12,429 nt of DNA from Planctomycetaceae bacterium (GTDB lineage: Bacteria; Planctomycetota; Planctomycetia; Planctomycetales; Planctomycetaceae). The notes beneath the pieces were generated by a model. The model saw nothing but the letters and a program-made list of their open reading frames with translations. It was not told the DNA's origin and did not search any database. The stretch spans positions 1-12,429 of the forward strand of contig DLVV01000041.1 in the NCBI GenBank assembly GCA_003445035.1. The letters run 5' to 3'. Both the position numbers and the translations under genes were made by a program. Positions 1 to 7,987 of this stretch are shown piece by piece (within the stretch, counting starts at the first letter, position 1; each line of letters opens with the position of its first letter).

Positions 1-623
1 TGGAATCCCGCGGCCCGGAGTGGTCACCGGAAATCATCGACTGGCAGATCCGCACGCCTTTGCCTCCCAAGGTCTCCATTCGACTGAATCCCGGTACGGA
101 CGCCTTGACGCTCCACACCGCCTGGGTCCAGTTCGGTGACCAGGTGCTGTCGTTGAAACTCGACACATCCGTCACGGGGAGTCCGATGCTGGTCGCAGGC
201 GACCAGCCCACCGAATCGGCACATCTGCTGGCCCGTGCCCGGGCTTCCGGTGTCGACTCTCGTGTCGGGCGAACATTCTGGGGGCAGCCCGTACAACGTC
301 CCGCCGCCACGTTGTACAGCGAGATGCTCAAGCCGCTGTTGTCACGCACGTTGCGTTGGATCGATCCCGTCGAACCGGTCCGGCCGGTTGCCGACGGACG
401 CGTCCGCTTGTTCCTGGTCTCGGATCTGCCCAAGACGTTCCAACTCAAACAACCGCAGAGAGCCGGCCACGCGGGCCGCGCCCTGTTCGTCCAGGATGTC
501 GTCATCCCGGCCTCGACTGTCGTCTCCGACTCCCCGCCGATGTCTCGACCCAACCGTCGTCACCCCGAACGACAATCGATCGCAAAACAGGCCGGGGTGG
601 CTCTCGAAGGACCCGCCCCATGA
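1..623 (+). CDS. C-terminal part of an unrecognised protein, first gene of the ABC operon
   Basis: The reading frame is open from the first complete codon at 3 to a TGA at 621-623, giving about 206 residues; the start lies outside the window. I do not recognise the family. The first half reads like an ordinary soluble domain, with alternating hydrophobic stretches (for example HTAWVQFGDQVLSLKL) and a segment LFLVSDLP near residue 130. The last ~45 residues are rich in Pro, Arg and Ser and look disordered. No transmembrane segment is visible. The stop overlaps the next start as ATGA (620-623), so translation is probably coupled to the ABC ATPase and the protein probably serves the same transporter or process. 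It could be an accessory or periplasmic partner; there is no direct evidence for either. Confidence 0.75.
   Translation, partial: ESRGPEWSPEIIDWQIRTPLPPKVSIRLNPGTDALTLHTAWVQFGDQVLSLKLDTSVTGSPMLVAGDQPTESAHLLARARASGVDSRVGRTFWGQPVQRPAATLYSEMLKPLLSRTLRWIDPVEPVRPVADGRVRLFLVSDLPKTFQLKQPQRAGHAGRALFVQDVVIPASTVVSDSPPMSRPNRRHPERQSIAKQAGVALEGPAP
607..611 (+). promoter_or_regulatory. Shine-Dalgarno AAGGA fixing the ATPase start
   Basis: AAGGA lies 8 nt before the ATG at 620, inside the end of the upstream gene. It supports 620 as the start. The same frame stays open further upstream to about 356, but that extension lies entirely inside the preceding gene. Confidence 0.6.
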
Positions 624-1702
624 ATGACATCACCCCGCCGGTGCCTCCCGAGTCGCCAGCCGACCCCGGGCCGCCCGACCAGGCCCCGGACGGACCCTCC
701 CCCGTTGATTCGCTTGAACCATCTCCACCGGCGATGGCAGCGCAGCCCTTGCTGCCCGCCGACGAAGCAGCGATCGATATCCGTGACCTGAGCCACCGCT
801 TCGGCAACCACATGGCCGTCGATCGAGTCTCGTTCCAGGTCACTCCCCGCTCCCTCCACGGGTTCGTCGGGCCCAACGGAGCAGGCAAGACGACCGTGCT
901 GAAGCTGATCTGCACGCTGCTGAAACCTCAGAACGGATCGGTCCGCGTACACGGCAAGGACGTTGACCGTCAGACAAAGGATGTCCGCCGGCAGATCGGG
1001 TTCATGCCCGATCACTTCAGTATGTACCGCCAGATGACCGTGACCGAATACCTGGACTTCTTCGCAGCGGCCTACGGCCTGAACACAGCCGACCGCCACC
1101 GTGTGATCGGAGACGTGCTGGCGTTGACCGACATGGACGGTCGCCGCGACAGCCTGATCAGTGGGCTTTCGCGAGGCATGCAGCAGCGAGTCGGACTGGC
1201 CCGCGTGCTGGTCAACGACCCCGACCTGCTATTGCTCGACGAACCGGCCAGCGGCCTGGATCCCCGGGCGAGAATCGAGTTGATGGAGATCCTTCGCGCA
1301 TTGCGACAGATGGGCAAGACGATCTTTATCAGTTCACACATTCTCAGCGAACTGGCCGAACTGTGTGATTCCGTGACGATCATCGACCGTGGACACATCC
1401 GGTACAGCGGGGCCATGCGAGACCTGCTCGAGCAGAACTCCGATGTCAACGTCTATCGCCTGTCGGTGTCCGAGGAGCAGCCGGGGCTCGAAGAGCGTCT
1501 CCTGGCGCTCGATGAAGTGATGTCGGCCGAACGAATCGAAGAGTCACTCGAGTTCCGCATCAGGTGCAACCCCGGAACCGAATCGGACAACCGGCTGCTG
1601 GCCGCCGTGCTGGGGCTGGAGATTCCGATCGAGAGCTTCCAGAGGGAACTTCGACACCTCAACGAGGCCTTCATGGATCTGACCGAGCAGGGGGTTCGTT
1701 GA
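620..1702 (+). CDS. ABC transporter ATP-binding protein
   Basis: 360 residues; hydrolyses ATP to drive the permease encoded next to it. Residues 1-46 are an unusual Pro/Asp-rich, probably disordered extension before the nucleotide-binding domain. The domain then shows the full motif set in order: Walker A GPNGAGKTT (84-92, K90), Q-loop region IGFMPDHF (127-134) with Asp131 where Gln or Glu is usual, signature LSRGM (183-187), Walker B LLLLDEP (203-209, catalytic E208), D-loop SGLD (211-214) and switch H240. The motif style resembles ABC-2/NatA/Gld-type exporter ATPases, not import ATPases. Residues ~275-360 form an extra C-terminal region. The start at 620 is backed by AAGGA at 607-611 and the ATGA overlap. 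The stop overlaps the permease start as TGATG (1700-1704). Function as an ABC ATPase is firm; the substrate is unknown. Confidence 0.94.
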   Translation: MNDITPPVPPESPADPGPPDQAPDGPSPVDSLEPSPPAMAAQPLLPADEAAIDIRDLSHRFGNHMAVDRVSFQVTPRSLHGFVGPNGAGKTTVLKLICTLLKPQNGSVRVHGKDVDRQTKDVRRQIGFMPDHFSMYRQMTVTEYLDFFAAAYGLNTADRHRVIGDVLALTDMDGRRDSLISGLSRGMQQRVGLARVLVNDPDLLLLDEPASGLDPRARIELMEILRALRQMGKTIFISSHILSELAELCDSVTIIDRGHIRYSGAMRDLLEQNSDVNVYRLSVSEEQPGLEERLLALDEVMSAERIEESLEFRIRCNPGTESDNRLLAAVLGLEIPIESFQRELRHLNEAFMDLTEQGVR

Positions 1703-3522
1703 TGCTGCGCGGCACCCTGGCCCTGATGACTCGCGGACTGCGATTCGACTGCCGCCGCTGGCAGATGCATGCGCTGAGATTCCTGCTGGTGGGGTTCTTC
1801 CTGCTCTTCCTGTTCATTGCCTGGGTCTCCAGCCTGACAGCGCTCGGATCGGCCCCGGGTCTTGATTTCTTCTGGTCGATCACCTTCACCAACTACGCCT
1901 TCGTGACGCTGGCGGGGATGAGTTTCTTCACGTCGACGATCACCGAGGAGAAGGAGGAACAGACACTGGGACTGTTGAAGATGGCCGGGGTCAACCCGTT
2001 GGGAATCCTGCTCGGGAAACTCGGTCCGCGACTGGTCAATGCCCTGTTGTTGTTGGCGATCCAGTTCCCCTTCGTACAATTGGCCGTCACGCTCGGTGGC
2101 GTGCTGCATCGGCAGGTCCAGGCTGTCTACATCACGCTCGCCGGTTATATCGTGCTGATGGCCGGCGTGGGTCTCATCGCCAGCGTGATCGCCCACGAGA
2201 CCCGCCGTGCCGCCCTGCTGGTCTCGCTAGCCATCCTGGTCCCCCTGGCCGCCCAGGTCTTCGTGTACGGAATTTTCAGTTCCGTCACTTTTTCCACCGG
2301 CGTTTACGAAACCATCGACTGGTTCTCGATCTGGTCGGTGGTCGAACGACTGCGGACGGTGATGTCGCTGGGATTTGACGGATCGCCGATCGGCCGCCAG
2401 TTCTACACACACATGGCCGCTGGTGCTGCCCTGTTCGCCGTTTCCTGGCTGGTCTTCGAACGCTGCACCCGGCAGCCACATTCCCCAACCCGATCCAGAG
2501 AAGTCAGCCACAACGTCCGCCGCCGCATCCGTTTCCGGTCACTCGGCACCGCCATGCTGATCACAGCCCCCGTGCTCCTGGCCGTGTTGCTGGCCTACTC
2601 CCACGTCCGCTCGGCCGTCACTGGCATCGCCTTCCAACGGGTCCCGACCTATGAAGTCGTGGTCGCCGTGTGCGTGACCCTGGCCGTCGGGTTGCCGATC
2701 ATCACGCTGATCGTTGTCGCCGTGCGGCCCACAGCAGAAGGCGGCGACATCGGCGAGTGCTGGCCGAATGCCCGCTCGATCGTCTGGAAAGACCTGAACT
2801 TCGTATCCGGCGGAGCCGTGGGCATGCTGGCCCGCTTCAGCCTCTACAGCCTGATCACCGGTCTGATCGCATTCGTGATGGGCGTTCTGTCCGGGGATTG
2901 GGACCCAACCGCCCAGGCCGCCTGGATGTTCGGCGTCGGACTGGTTGGCGGCACCTTGGAACTGGCCTCACATCTCGGCCGCAGCCTGAGGTCCGAGGTG
3001 CAGTCGCAGACACTCTCGACGCTGACCCTGTTGCCGAGAAGCATTCGGTCACTGCTTTGGGCAAAAGTCGCCGGCGGGCTGGCATCGCTGATTCCGGCCG
3101 GCACGATGACACTGATCGGCGGTGCGTTTACGTTCGTCCCGTTGATGACGGACATCGCCACCGATGGGAATACCGATTCCCTGGTCGGCGTCCTGCTCGT
3201 ACTGATGACGGTCGTTGTCGTTGTGCTCGAGATCCTGGTGTTCCTCGAATTGACCGCGTTCTTCGCACTGACAATCCGCTGGGGCTACGTCGTCCTGGCG
3301 TTGATCTGCACCTACTTCATGAACACGACCGGCTGGATCGTCGGAGCTTTGCTGAGTCTCGGGGGCCTGATCGGAGGGTCGTCAACCGGGGGAGGTCGCA
3401 TCATCGGGATCCTGGCCGTGGTGCTGCCGTGGATCCTGGCTATCGGAATCACTTTGGCGGTGGTCGTTGCGCTGTACTACGCGATCCAGTCGCGAATCCG
3501 CCGCCTGGCTGGCCAGTCCTAA
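1702..3522 (+). CDS. ABC-2-like permease, tandem double-length form
   Basis: 606 residues in the inner membrane, with roughly 12 hydrophobic segments (clear ones near 26-48, 55-78, 110-130, 143-165, 170-192, 236-253, 280-300, 318-342, 378-396, 455-480, 497-527, 566-595). ABC-2 permeases carry an amphipathic element with a TL..L core and a downstream Lys. Here it occurs twice: [13 protein letters not shown] (84-96, Lys at 106) and [14 protein letters not shown] (432-445, Lys at 455). The QTL-to-Lys distance is identical in both, 19 residues. This suggests an internal duplication or fusion of two half-permeases, so one copy would pair with an ATPase dimer. The start ATG at 1702 shares a base with the ATPase stop and is preceded by AGGGGG at 1689-1694. 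No substrate-binding protein is visible, so export or membrane remodelling is likelier than uptake. The gene ends convergently on leuB with a four-base overlap. Confidence 0.88.
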   Translation: MLRGTLALMTRGLRFDCRRWQMHALRFLLVGFFLLFLFIAWVSSLTALGSAPGLDFFWSITFTNYAFVTLAGMSFFTSTITEEKEEQTLGLLKMAGVNPLGILLGKLGPRLVNALLLLAIQFPFVQLAVTLGGVLHRQVQAVYITLAGYIVLMAGVGLIASVIAHETRRAALLVSLAILVPLAAQVFVYGIFSSVTFSTGVYETIDWFSIWSVVERLRTVMSLGFDGSPIGRQFYTHMAAGAALFAVSWLVFERCTRQPHSPTRSREVSHNVRRRIRFRSLGTAMLITAPVLLAVLLAYSHVRSAVTGIAFQRVPTYEVVVAVCVTLAVGLPIITLIVVAVRPTAEGGDIGECWPNARSIVWKDLNFVSGGAVGMLARFSLYSLITGLIAFVMGVLSGDWDPTAQAAWMFGVGLVGGTLELASHLGRSLRSEVQSQTLSTLTLLPRSIRSLLWAKVAGGLASLIPAGTMTLIGGAFTFVPLMTDIATDGNTDSLVGVLLVLMTVVVVVLEILVFLELTAFFALTIRWGYVVLALICTYFMNTTGWIVGALLSLGGLIGGSSTGGGRIIGILAVVLPWILAIGITLAVVVALYYAIQSRIRRLAGQS

Positions 3523-3530
3523 CCGGCCAG
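3505..3530. terminator. Candidate bidirectional terminator hairpin over convergent stops
   Basis: On the plus strand CTGGCTGG (3505-3512) pairs with CCGGCCAG (3523-3530), 8 bp with one G-U, around a 10-nt loop. On either strand the 6-bp core 3509-3514/3525-3530 is perfect. The permease TAA (3520-3522) and leuB TAG (3521-3519) both lie in or next to the loop. TCGCGA copies at 3490-3495 and 3535-3540 could add an outer stem. There is no U-tract on either side, so Rho-independent action is unproven. Confidence 0.4.
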
Positions 3531-4595
3531 AGAATCGCGAACCTGCTGCCCCATCTCGGCGGTCCCAATGCCAGGGCCGCCCGCGGCAATGTCAGCGGTC
3601 CTGTGCCCGGCATCCAGCACCTCGGCCACCGCCACTTCCACCGCCACGGCCTCCGACTCCAGCCCCAGCGAATGCCTCAACAGCATCGCTCCGGCCAGGA
3701 TCGTCGCCAGTGGATTGGCAACCCCTTGCCCGGCGATATCCGGGGCACTTCCGTGAATTGGCTCGTACAGTCCCGGTCCCGACTCGCCCAGCGATGCCGA
3801 CGGCAGCAGGCCCAGCGATCCAGGCAACATCGAACCTTCGTCGGTCAGGATGTCTCCAAACATGTTACCGGTGACGACCACGTCGAAGTCGGTGGGACGA
3901 CTGATCAGGTGCATTGCCATCGCATCAACCAGGACCACTTCGTATTCGAGATCCGCGTACTCGTCCGCCACAACCCGTTCGGCCACCTGCCGCCACAATC
4001 GCGACACCTCCAGCACGTTGGCCTTATCAACGCTGGTCAGCTTTCCGCTCCGCCCGCGGGCCGCCTCGGCTGCCAGCCGCACCACCCGTTCAATCTCGGC
4101 TTGCTGGTAGACCATTTCGCTGTAGGCCGCTTCTCCGCCAGGACTTTCACGGCGGCCCGATTCCCCGAAGTAGATGCCGCCGGTCAGTTCACGGACGAAC
4201 AGAATGTCGACCCCTTCGATGATCTCACGTTTCAACGGCGATGCGTCCACCAGTTGCGGATGAACGGTGATCGGTCTCAGGTTGGCGAACAGTCCCAGTT
4301 CCTTTCTCAGCGTCAGCAAACCCTGCTCGGGACGCGTGGCCGCCGACGGATCATCCCATTTCGGCCCCCCCACGGCTCCCAGCAGGATCGCGTCACTGGA
4401 ACGGCACGCCGCCAGTGTCTCCTCGGGCAGCGGAGTTCCCGACTGATCAATGGCACAACCGCCGATGATGCCGGTTTCGAACGAGAACTCGTGATCGAAC
4501 CTCTGGGCGACCACCTCGAGCACGCTCTGCCCCACGGCAACAATCTCGGGTCCAATCCCGTCACCGGGCAACAAGACGATTCTGGAAGTGGTCAT
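3519..4595 (-). CDS. leuB: 3-isopropylmalate dehydrogenase
   Basis: 358 residues, the normal length for cytoplasmic LeuB (EC 1.1.1.85). It oxidises and decarboxylates 3-isopropylmalate to 2-ketoisocaproate with NAD+ in leucine synthesis. Visible hallmarks: N-terminal [10 protein letters not shown] (8-17); substrate arginines in [16 protein letters not shown] (R97, R107) and [13 protein letters not shown] (R135, Y142); the DKANVL lysine K191; metal-binding aspartates D224, D248 and D252, the last two in the isocitrate/isopropylmalate dehydrogenase signature [14 protein letters not shown]; and NAD-binding [15 protein letters not shown] (281-295). The ATG at 4593-4595 is chosen because family homology begins there. 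The frame runs 55 codons further upstream, but that stretch is Arg/Pro-rich and unlike LeuB. An 11-nt palindrome GAACCTGGTTC (4596-4606) abuts the start codon and overlaps a weak AGG. No leuA, leuC or leuD is nearby. The stop overlaps the permease stop. Confidence 0.97.
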   Translation of the reverse strand: MTTSRIVLLPGDGIGPEIVAVGQSVLEVVAQRFDHEFSFETGIIGGCAIDQSGTPLPEETLAACRSSDAILLGAVGGPKWDDPSAATRPEQGLLTLRKELGLFANLRPITVHPQLVDASPLKREIIEGVDILFVRELTGGIYFGESGRRESPGGEAAYSEMVYQQAEIERVVRLAAEAARGRSGKLTSVDKANVLEVSRLWRQVAERVVADEYADLEYEVVLVDAMAMHLISRPTDFDVVVTGNMFGDILTDEGSMLPGSLGLLPSASLGESGPGLYEPIHGSAPDIAGQGVANPLATILAGAMLLRHSLGLESEAVAVEVAVAEVLDAGHRTADIAAGGPGIGTAEMGQQVRDSLAG

Positions 4596-4765
4596 GAACC
4601 TGGTTCTCAAAAGGCCTCGAGGCAAACGATAGCGAAGTCGCAGACCACCGACTCTAGCGGCCCCCGGAGGGCCCTTCCAGCGATGCCAGTTTACTGGAAT
4701 CGCGGCAGGGCATTGGTGTCGGCCCATGCTTCGGCGGGCTTGGGCCTGTTGAGGGACCAATGATC

Positions 4766-4828
4766 ATGGAACTTCCCATTGATCCGGAACTCCGACACGA
4801 GATCGTCGGCAACCTGTCGAACGTCTAA
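4766..4828 (+). CDS. Possible 20-residue peptide in the leuB-cytochrome gap
   Basis: In the 229-bp gap between leuB and the cytochrome gene, the plus strand has a good ribosome site GAGGGA (4751-4756) 9 nt before an ATG at 4766. It is followed by 20 codons (MELPIDPELRHEIVGNLSNV) and TAA at 4826-4828. An in-frame ATG also lies at 4760. The TAA overlaps the cytochrome's TAG as CTAA, the same four bases shared by the permease and leuB stops. It may be a small protein, the remnant of a lost gene, or chance. The rest of the gap holds a short GC hairpin (4659-4673) and a 12-nt palindrome (4686-4697). I see no convincing leuB promoter. Confidence 0.2.
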   Translation: MELPIDPELRHEIVGNLSNV

Positions 4829-7800
4829 CGAACCGACGCGAGGTAGGCCAGCAGGTCGGCCATCATCTTGACGGTCACCTGCTTCTCGAGCCCCTCGGGC
4901 ATGAACGAGAGCCCGGTACTGTTGAGTTCCTCGATGTCGACCCGCAGCACCGTGGTGGTGGTCCCGTCGCTACGCTGGATGGTAAGGCTGTTGGCCGTTT
5001 CGGCAACGATCATTCCCGTCACGATCCGCCCCTCGGTGGTGGCCGTCACATAGCTGAGAAACTTCGGCTTCACCTCGCGATTGGGATCGAGCACGTTGAG
5101 CAACACCGCATCGAGTCCCCGATCGGCGATGCCGGCCAGTTCGGCTCCGACCGCCTTCCCGTGTCCCTCGAGCCGGTGGCACGCGGCACAGACCTTGCGG
5201 AACACCTTCCGTCCACGAGCAGCATCCCCTTCCAGTTTCAGCGACGCCCGGTACCGCTTGAGGACCTCCTGCCTGGCAACCTGCCCTCCATCGGGAAACA
5301 GCTTCACCGCCTGGCGACGTATCTCGGCATCTCTCGACACTTTCAACAGCTTCACCCGGGCCGGATCGAGGTCGGCTCGAGCGACCTCGTCGTCGGACAC
5401 CGCTGCCAGCAGTCGTCGTGTCGAGGCCTCTCGGGAAAACAGCGTCTCGGCCGCTCGTCGTCTCAGGCTGGGACTCAGGCTCTTCCAACGGTCCAGCAGC
5501 AGATCGGCCACACCCGGATCATCGAAACGTCCCAGTGTCTCGAGCACCGCCTCCTGCACAGGCTGAGATTCGGTGATCGTCAGCAGCGAGGCAAACAGTT
5601 TCCGGTCCGTGGCGAACCGGCCCAACCCCAGGGTCCGCACCGCCTGAGCTCGTTCGGCAGCCGGCCGCTTGCGATCCGGTGCCAGGCGACGCGCATCGGA
5701 CAGCAGGCCATCGAGCAATTTACGAGCCTGTCCTCCGCCAACACCGGCCAGCCGCTTCTTGGCTGCTCCACTTCGCTTGGAAACCAATCCGGCCACAACC
5801 GCCTGCCCCAGTCCCTTCTCTGCAGCCGGTAACCCGGCCACGCCACCGATCACAGCGGCCACGTCACCCGACTGGTCAGCCGCCCCGATCTGGCTCGCCA
5901 GGGCCACCAGAACCGCTTGTCCCGGTTTCGTCGCACGAAACGCCTTGTCAGCCAGTAATCGACCGAACACCTCTCCACCGCCCCGCCCCAGGGAACTCAG
6001 GACAGCCAAACGCACCCAGGTGTCGGTTCCGTCTGTCTTTACCAGTTGAGCCAGCGCGGCCCTGGCCGACGCGGTGTCGACCTCGCCCAGCGAAAATGCC
6101 AACTGGTAACGGACCCGCAGATCCCCATCACCAACCATCCCCGCCAGTTTCAGCCTCAACGCCTCGGAACGATCCAACAACCGTTCCGAGAGCCGCAATG
6201 CCTGGATCCGGACCTCGGGATTCGCATCGTCCAGTGCGGCCAGCACAAGGTCGGCAGTCAGCGCCCCCGGCCCTGTCGCAGCAACACCTGGCTTGGACTG
6301 ACCACCATCGCGGACCAGCCCTGCCAGCGACCACAACGCGTGGACACGCCCGATTGGCTGTCGAGCCCCTCGAGCCAGTCTTCTCAGGGGCAAAGCCGCC
6401 GCCGGGTCCTGACGCTCGTAAAGCAACCGCGACGCCGTGTCCCGATGCCAGCCATTGGGATGGTCGAGTAAAGCCACGAGATCGACCGTAGACAACTGGC
6501 CCAGTCGTGGTGGAGGCCTGAGAGTCTTCCCATCGGGAACCACCCGGTAGATCCGCCCCATGGTCATACCGCTAGTGACATCCATGTGCTTGAGAATCAC
6601 GTCGGCCAGGAACGCCGCGCCCTCGATCAGTTCTCGGGCCATGTCGATCACGTACAGCGTGCCATCGGGGGCATTGGCCAGTTGCACCGGCCGGAACCAG
6701 ACGTTGCGAGAGGCAATGAATTCGGCCTTCTCATCCGCCCGACGGGCCACCAGCGAAACGCCCTGCTGTTCGAGGCGAGCCCGAAACACCAGATTGTTGG
6801 AGACCTCTCCGATCAACAGGTTACCGCGATAGGACGGGGGCCAGGCATCGCCTCGATAAATGGTCACACCAGTGACCCCGGTGAAGAAACCTCCCGGCTT
6901 GCCCCCCTCGTCGGAACCCGGGATCAGCCCCTTGCTCCGCAACCTCGTTCTCAGTTTTCGCCAGGACTCGATTGGGCTCCTGCGGAACAACTTGGTCTGC
7001 TTGCCGGTGGGAACAATGTTGACTGCCGGAGCCGGCCCCGCGAGATACTTGTTGCGGGACAGGTAGCGATCGTCGTAGACGAGCAACTGGGCCGGAACGC
7101 TGTTCTGGCAGACGAACTTCCGGCCCCAATCGTCCATGCTCATGCCATGCTGGCCCCCGCCACTGGCCAATTCGAACGTCTCGCTGCGAGGATCAAACAG
7201 GAACCCGCGGCTGCGAACCGAGACCGCTGTCTTGGCCGGTTCGCCCGCCCTTCGCACGTTGCCGCCGGCGAGGTTGGTCGAAACGTGGTAGCGGTTGTCG
7301 AGTCCCCAACGGAACGAGTTGAGCATCGCTTCCCCGGCCTTGTCACGGGAAAACCCGGTGAACACCGTTCGGCGAACGTCGGCGGTTCCGTCACCGTCGG
7401 TGTCCTTGAGGTAGAGGATGTGCGGCACGCTGCCCACAAACACGCCACCCCGCCAGCAACTGATAGCTCCGGGAGAATCGATCCCGTCGGCAAAAATCCG
7501 GCTGCGATCGAACACCCCGTTGCCGTCGGTGTCTTCCAGGAGCCTGACCCGACCCCGGCCCCGGAACCGCTTGTTGGAGTACTGGTTGTATTCGGGCATC
7601 TCGCATACGTACAACCTGCCGTTCTCGTCGAACTCCATCGCCACCGGGTCCTCCACCAGGGGCTCGGCGGCCACCACCTCGACTCGAAACCCTGGCCGGG
7701 TCACCAGCGCCCGGACCGCCTCGAACGGTCGGGTTGGAGGGGTTCGCGGCAAATCGTTCCGATAATCCCGCTCGACGCTGTCCCGCGCCTTCTTGGTGGG

Positions 7801-7914
7801 CGGACCAGCCTTCGGGCGGGATTCCGGCTCCCCGGCCACCGACGAGGTCAGCAACAACCAGGCCAGGGGCAGAACCAGCAATCCACACAGGACTCGCAGC
7901 GGGAACGTCTTCAT
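4825..7914 (-). CDS. PVC-type membrane-bound dehydrogenase with HEAT repeats and CxxCH haem domain
   Basis: 1029 residues, exported. Residues 1-28 are a signal peptide with a Leu-rich core, probably cut near VAG28. Residues ~66-460 match the style of the Pirellula/Verrucomicrobium dehydrogenase-like propeller (TIGR02604 type): start RPGFRVEVVAAEPLVEDPVA, calcium-loop-like DTDGNGVFD (128-136) and DTDGDGTAD (171-179), and YVIDMARELIEG around 421. Residues ~475-880 are helical and HEAT-like. The C-terminal domain (~890-1029, TIGR02603 type) has haem-binding CAACH at 909-913, with M968 or M1005 as possible axial ligands. It is likely a periplasmic or membrane-associated c-type cytochrome that oxidises an organic substrate, often assumed to be a sugar; the substrate cannot be read from sequence. 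No clear Shine-Dalgarno precedes the ATG. It lies 63 bp downstream of the secretin-like gene on the same strand, with a hairpin between them, so shared transcription is uncertain. Confidence 0.93.
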   Translation of the reverse strand: MKTFPLRVLCGLLVLPLAWLLLTSSVAGEPESRPKAGPPTKKARDSVERDYRNDLPRTPPTRPFEAVRALVTRPGFRVEVVAAEPLVEDPVAMEFDENGRLYVCEMPEYNQYSNKRFRGRGRVRLLEDTDGNGVFDRSRIFADGIDSPGAISCWRGGVFVGSVPHILYLKDTDGDGTADVRRTVFTGFSRDKAGEAMLNSFRWGLDNRYHVSTNLAGGNVRRAGEPAKTAVSVRSRGFLFDPRSETFELASGGGQHGMSMDDWGRKFVCQNSVPAQLLVYDDRYLSRNKYLAGPAPAVNIVPTGKQTKLFRRSPIESWRKLRTRLRSKGLIPGSDEGGKPGGFFTGVTGVTIYRGDAWPPSYRGNLLIGEVSNNLVFRARLEQQGVSLVARRADEKAEFIASRNVWFRPVQLANAPDGTLYVIDMARELIEGAAFLADVILKHMDVTSGMTMGRIYRVVPDGKTLRPPPRLGQLSTVDLVALLDHPNGWHRDTASRLLYERQDPAAALPLRRLARGARQPIGRVHALWSLAGLVRDGGQSKPGVAATGPGALTADLVLAALDDANPEVRIQALRLSERLLDRSEALRLKLAGMVGDGDLRVRYQLAFSLGEVDTASARAALAQLVKTDGTDTWVRLAVLSSLGRGGGEVFGRLLADKAFRATKPGQAVLVALASQIGAADQSGDVAAVIGGVAGLPAAEKGLGQAVVAGLVSKRSGAAKKRLAGVGGGQARKLLDGLLSDARRLAPDRKRPAAERAQAVRTLGLGRFATDRKLFASLLTITESQPVQEAVLETLGRFDDPGVADLLLDRWKSLSPSLRRRAAETLFSREASTRRLLAAVSDDEVARADLDPARVKLLKVSRDAEIRRQAVKLFPDGGQVARQEVLKRYRASLKLEGDAARGRKVFRKVCAACHRLEGHGKAVGAELAGIADRGLDAVLLNVLDPNREVKPKFLSYVTATTEGRIVTGMIVAETANSLTIQRSDGTTTTVLRVDIEELNSTGLSFMPEGLEKQVTVKMMADLLAYLASVR

Positions 7915-7967
7915 AGCGGCATACCGTCAGGAACGATCAACCGCCGCATTCTCCAAAGCCCCAGCGG

Positions 7968-7987
7968 CCGCCGCAAGCTAGCGGCGG
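7968..7987 (-). terminator. Hairpin with the secretin-like gene's stop in its loop
   Basis: CCGCCGC (7968-7974) and GCGGCGG (7981-7987) form a perfect 7-bp GC stem with a 6-nt loop. The loop contains the TAG (7980-7978) of the secretin-like gene. Downstream on the minus strand there is only a weak TTT, no U-tract. It is a candidate terminator or mRNA 3'-end structure before the cytochrome gene. Confidence 0.4.

Noticed and set aside
356..619. Upstream extension of the ATPase frame
   Set aside because: It overlaps the preceding gene completely; the ribosome site at 607-611 and the ATGA overlap favour 620.
4659..4673. GC hairpin in the leuB-cytochrome gap as terminator of the cytochrome gene
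   Set aside because: The stem is only 5 bp, about 150 nt past the stop, with no U-tract.
4596..4760. 55-codon upstream extension of leuB
   Set aside because: Arg/Pro-rich and unlike any LeuB N-terminus; the family begins at the [17 protein letters not shown] methionine.
2670..4763. 697-codon open frame on the plus strand
   Set aside because: It runs across the permease in another frame and antisense to leuB, and its Arg/Pro/His-rich composition is a typical high-GC shadow.
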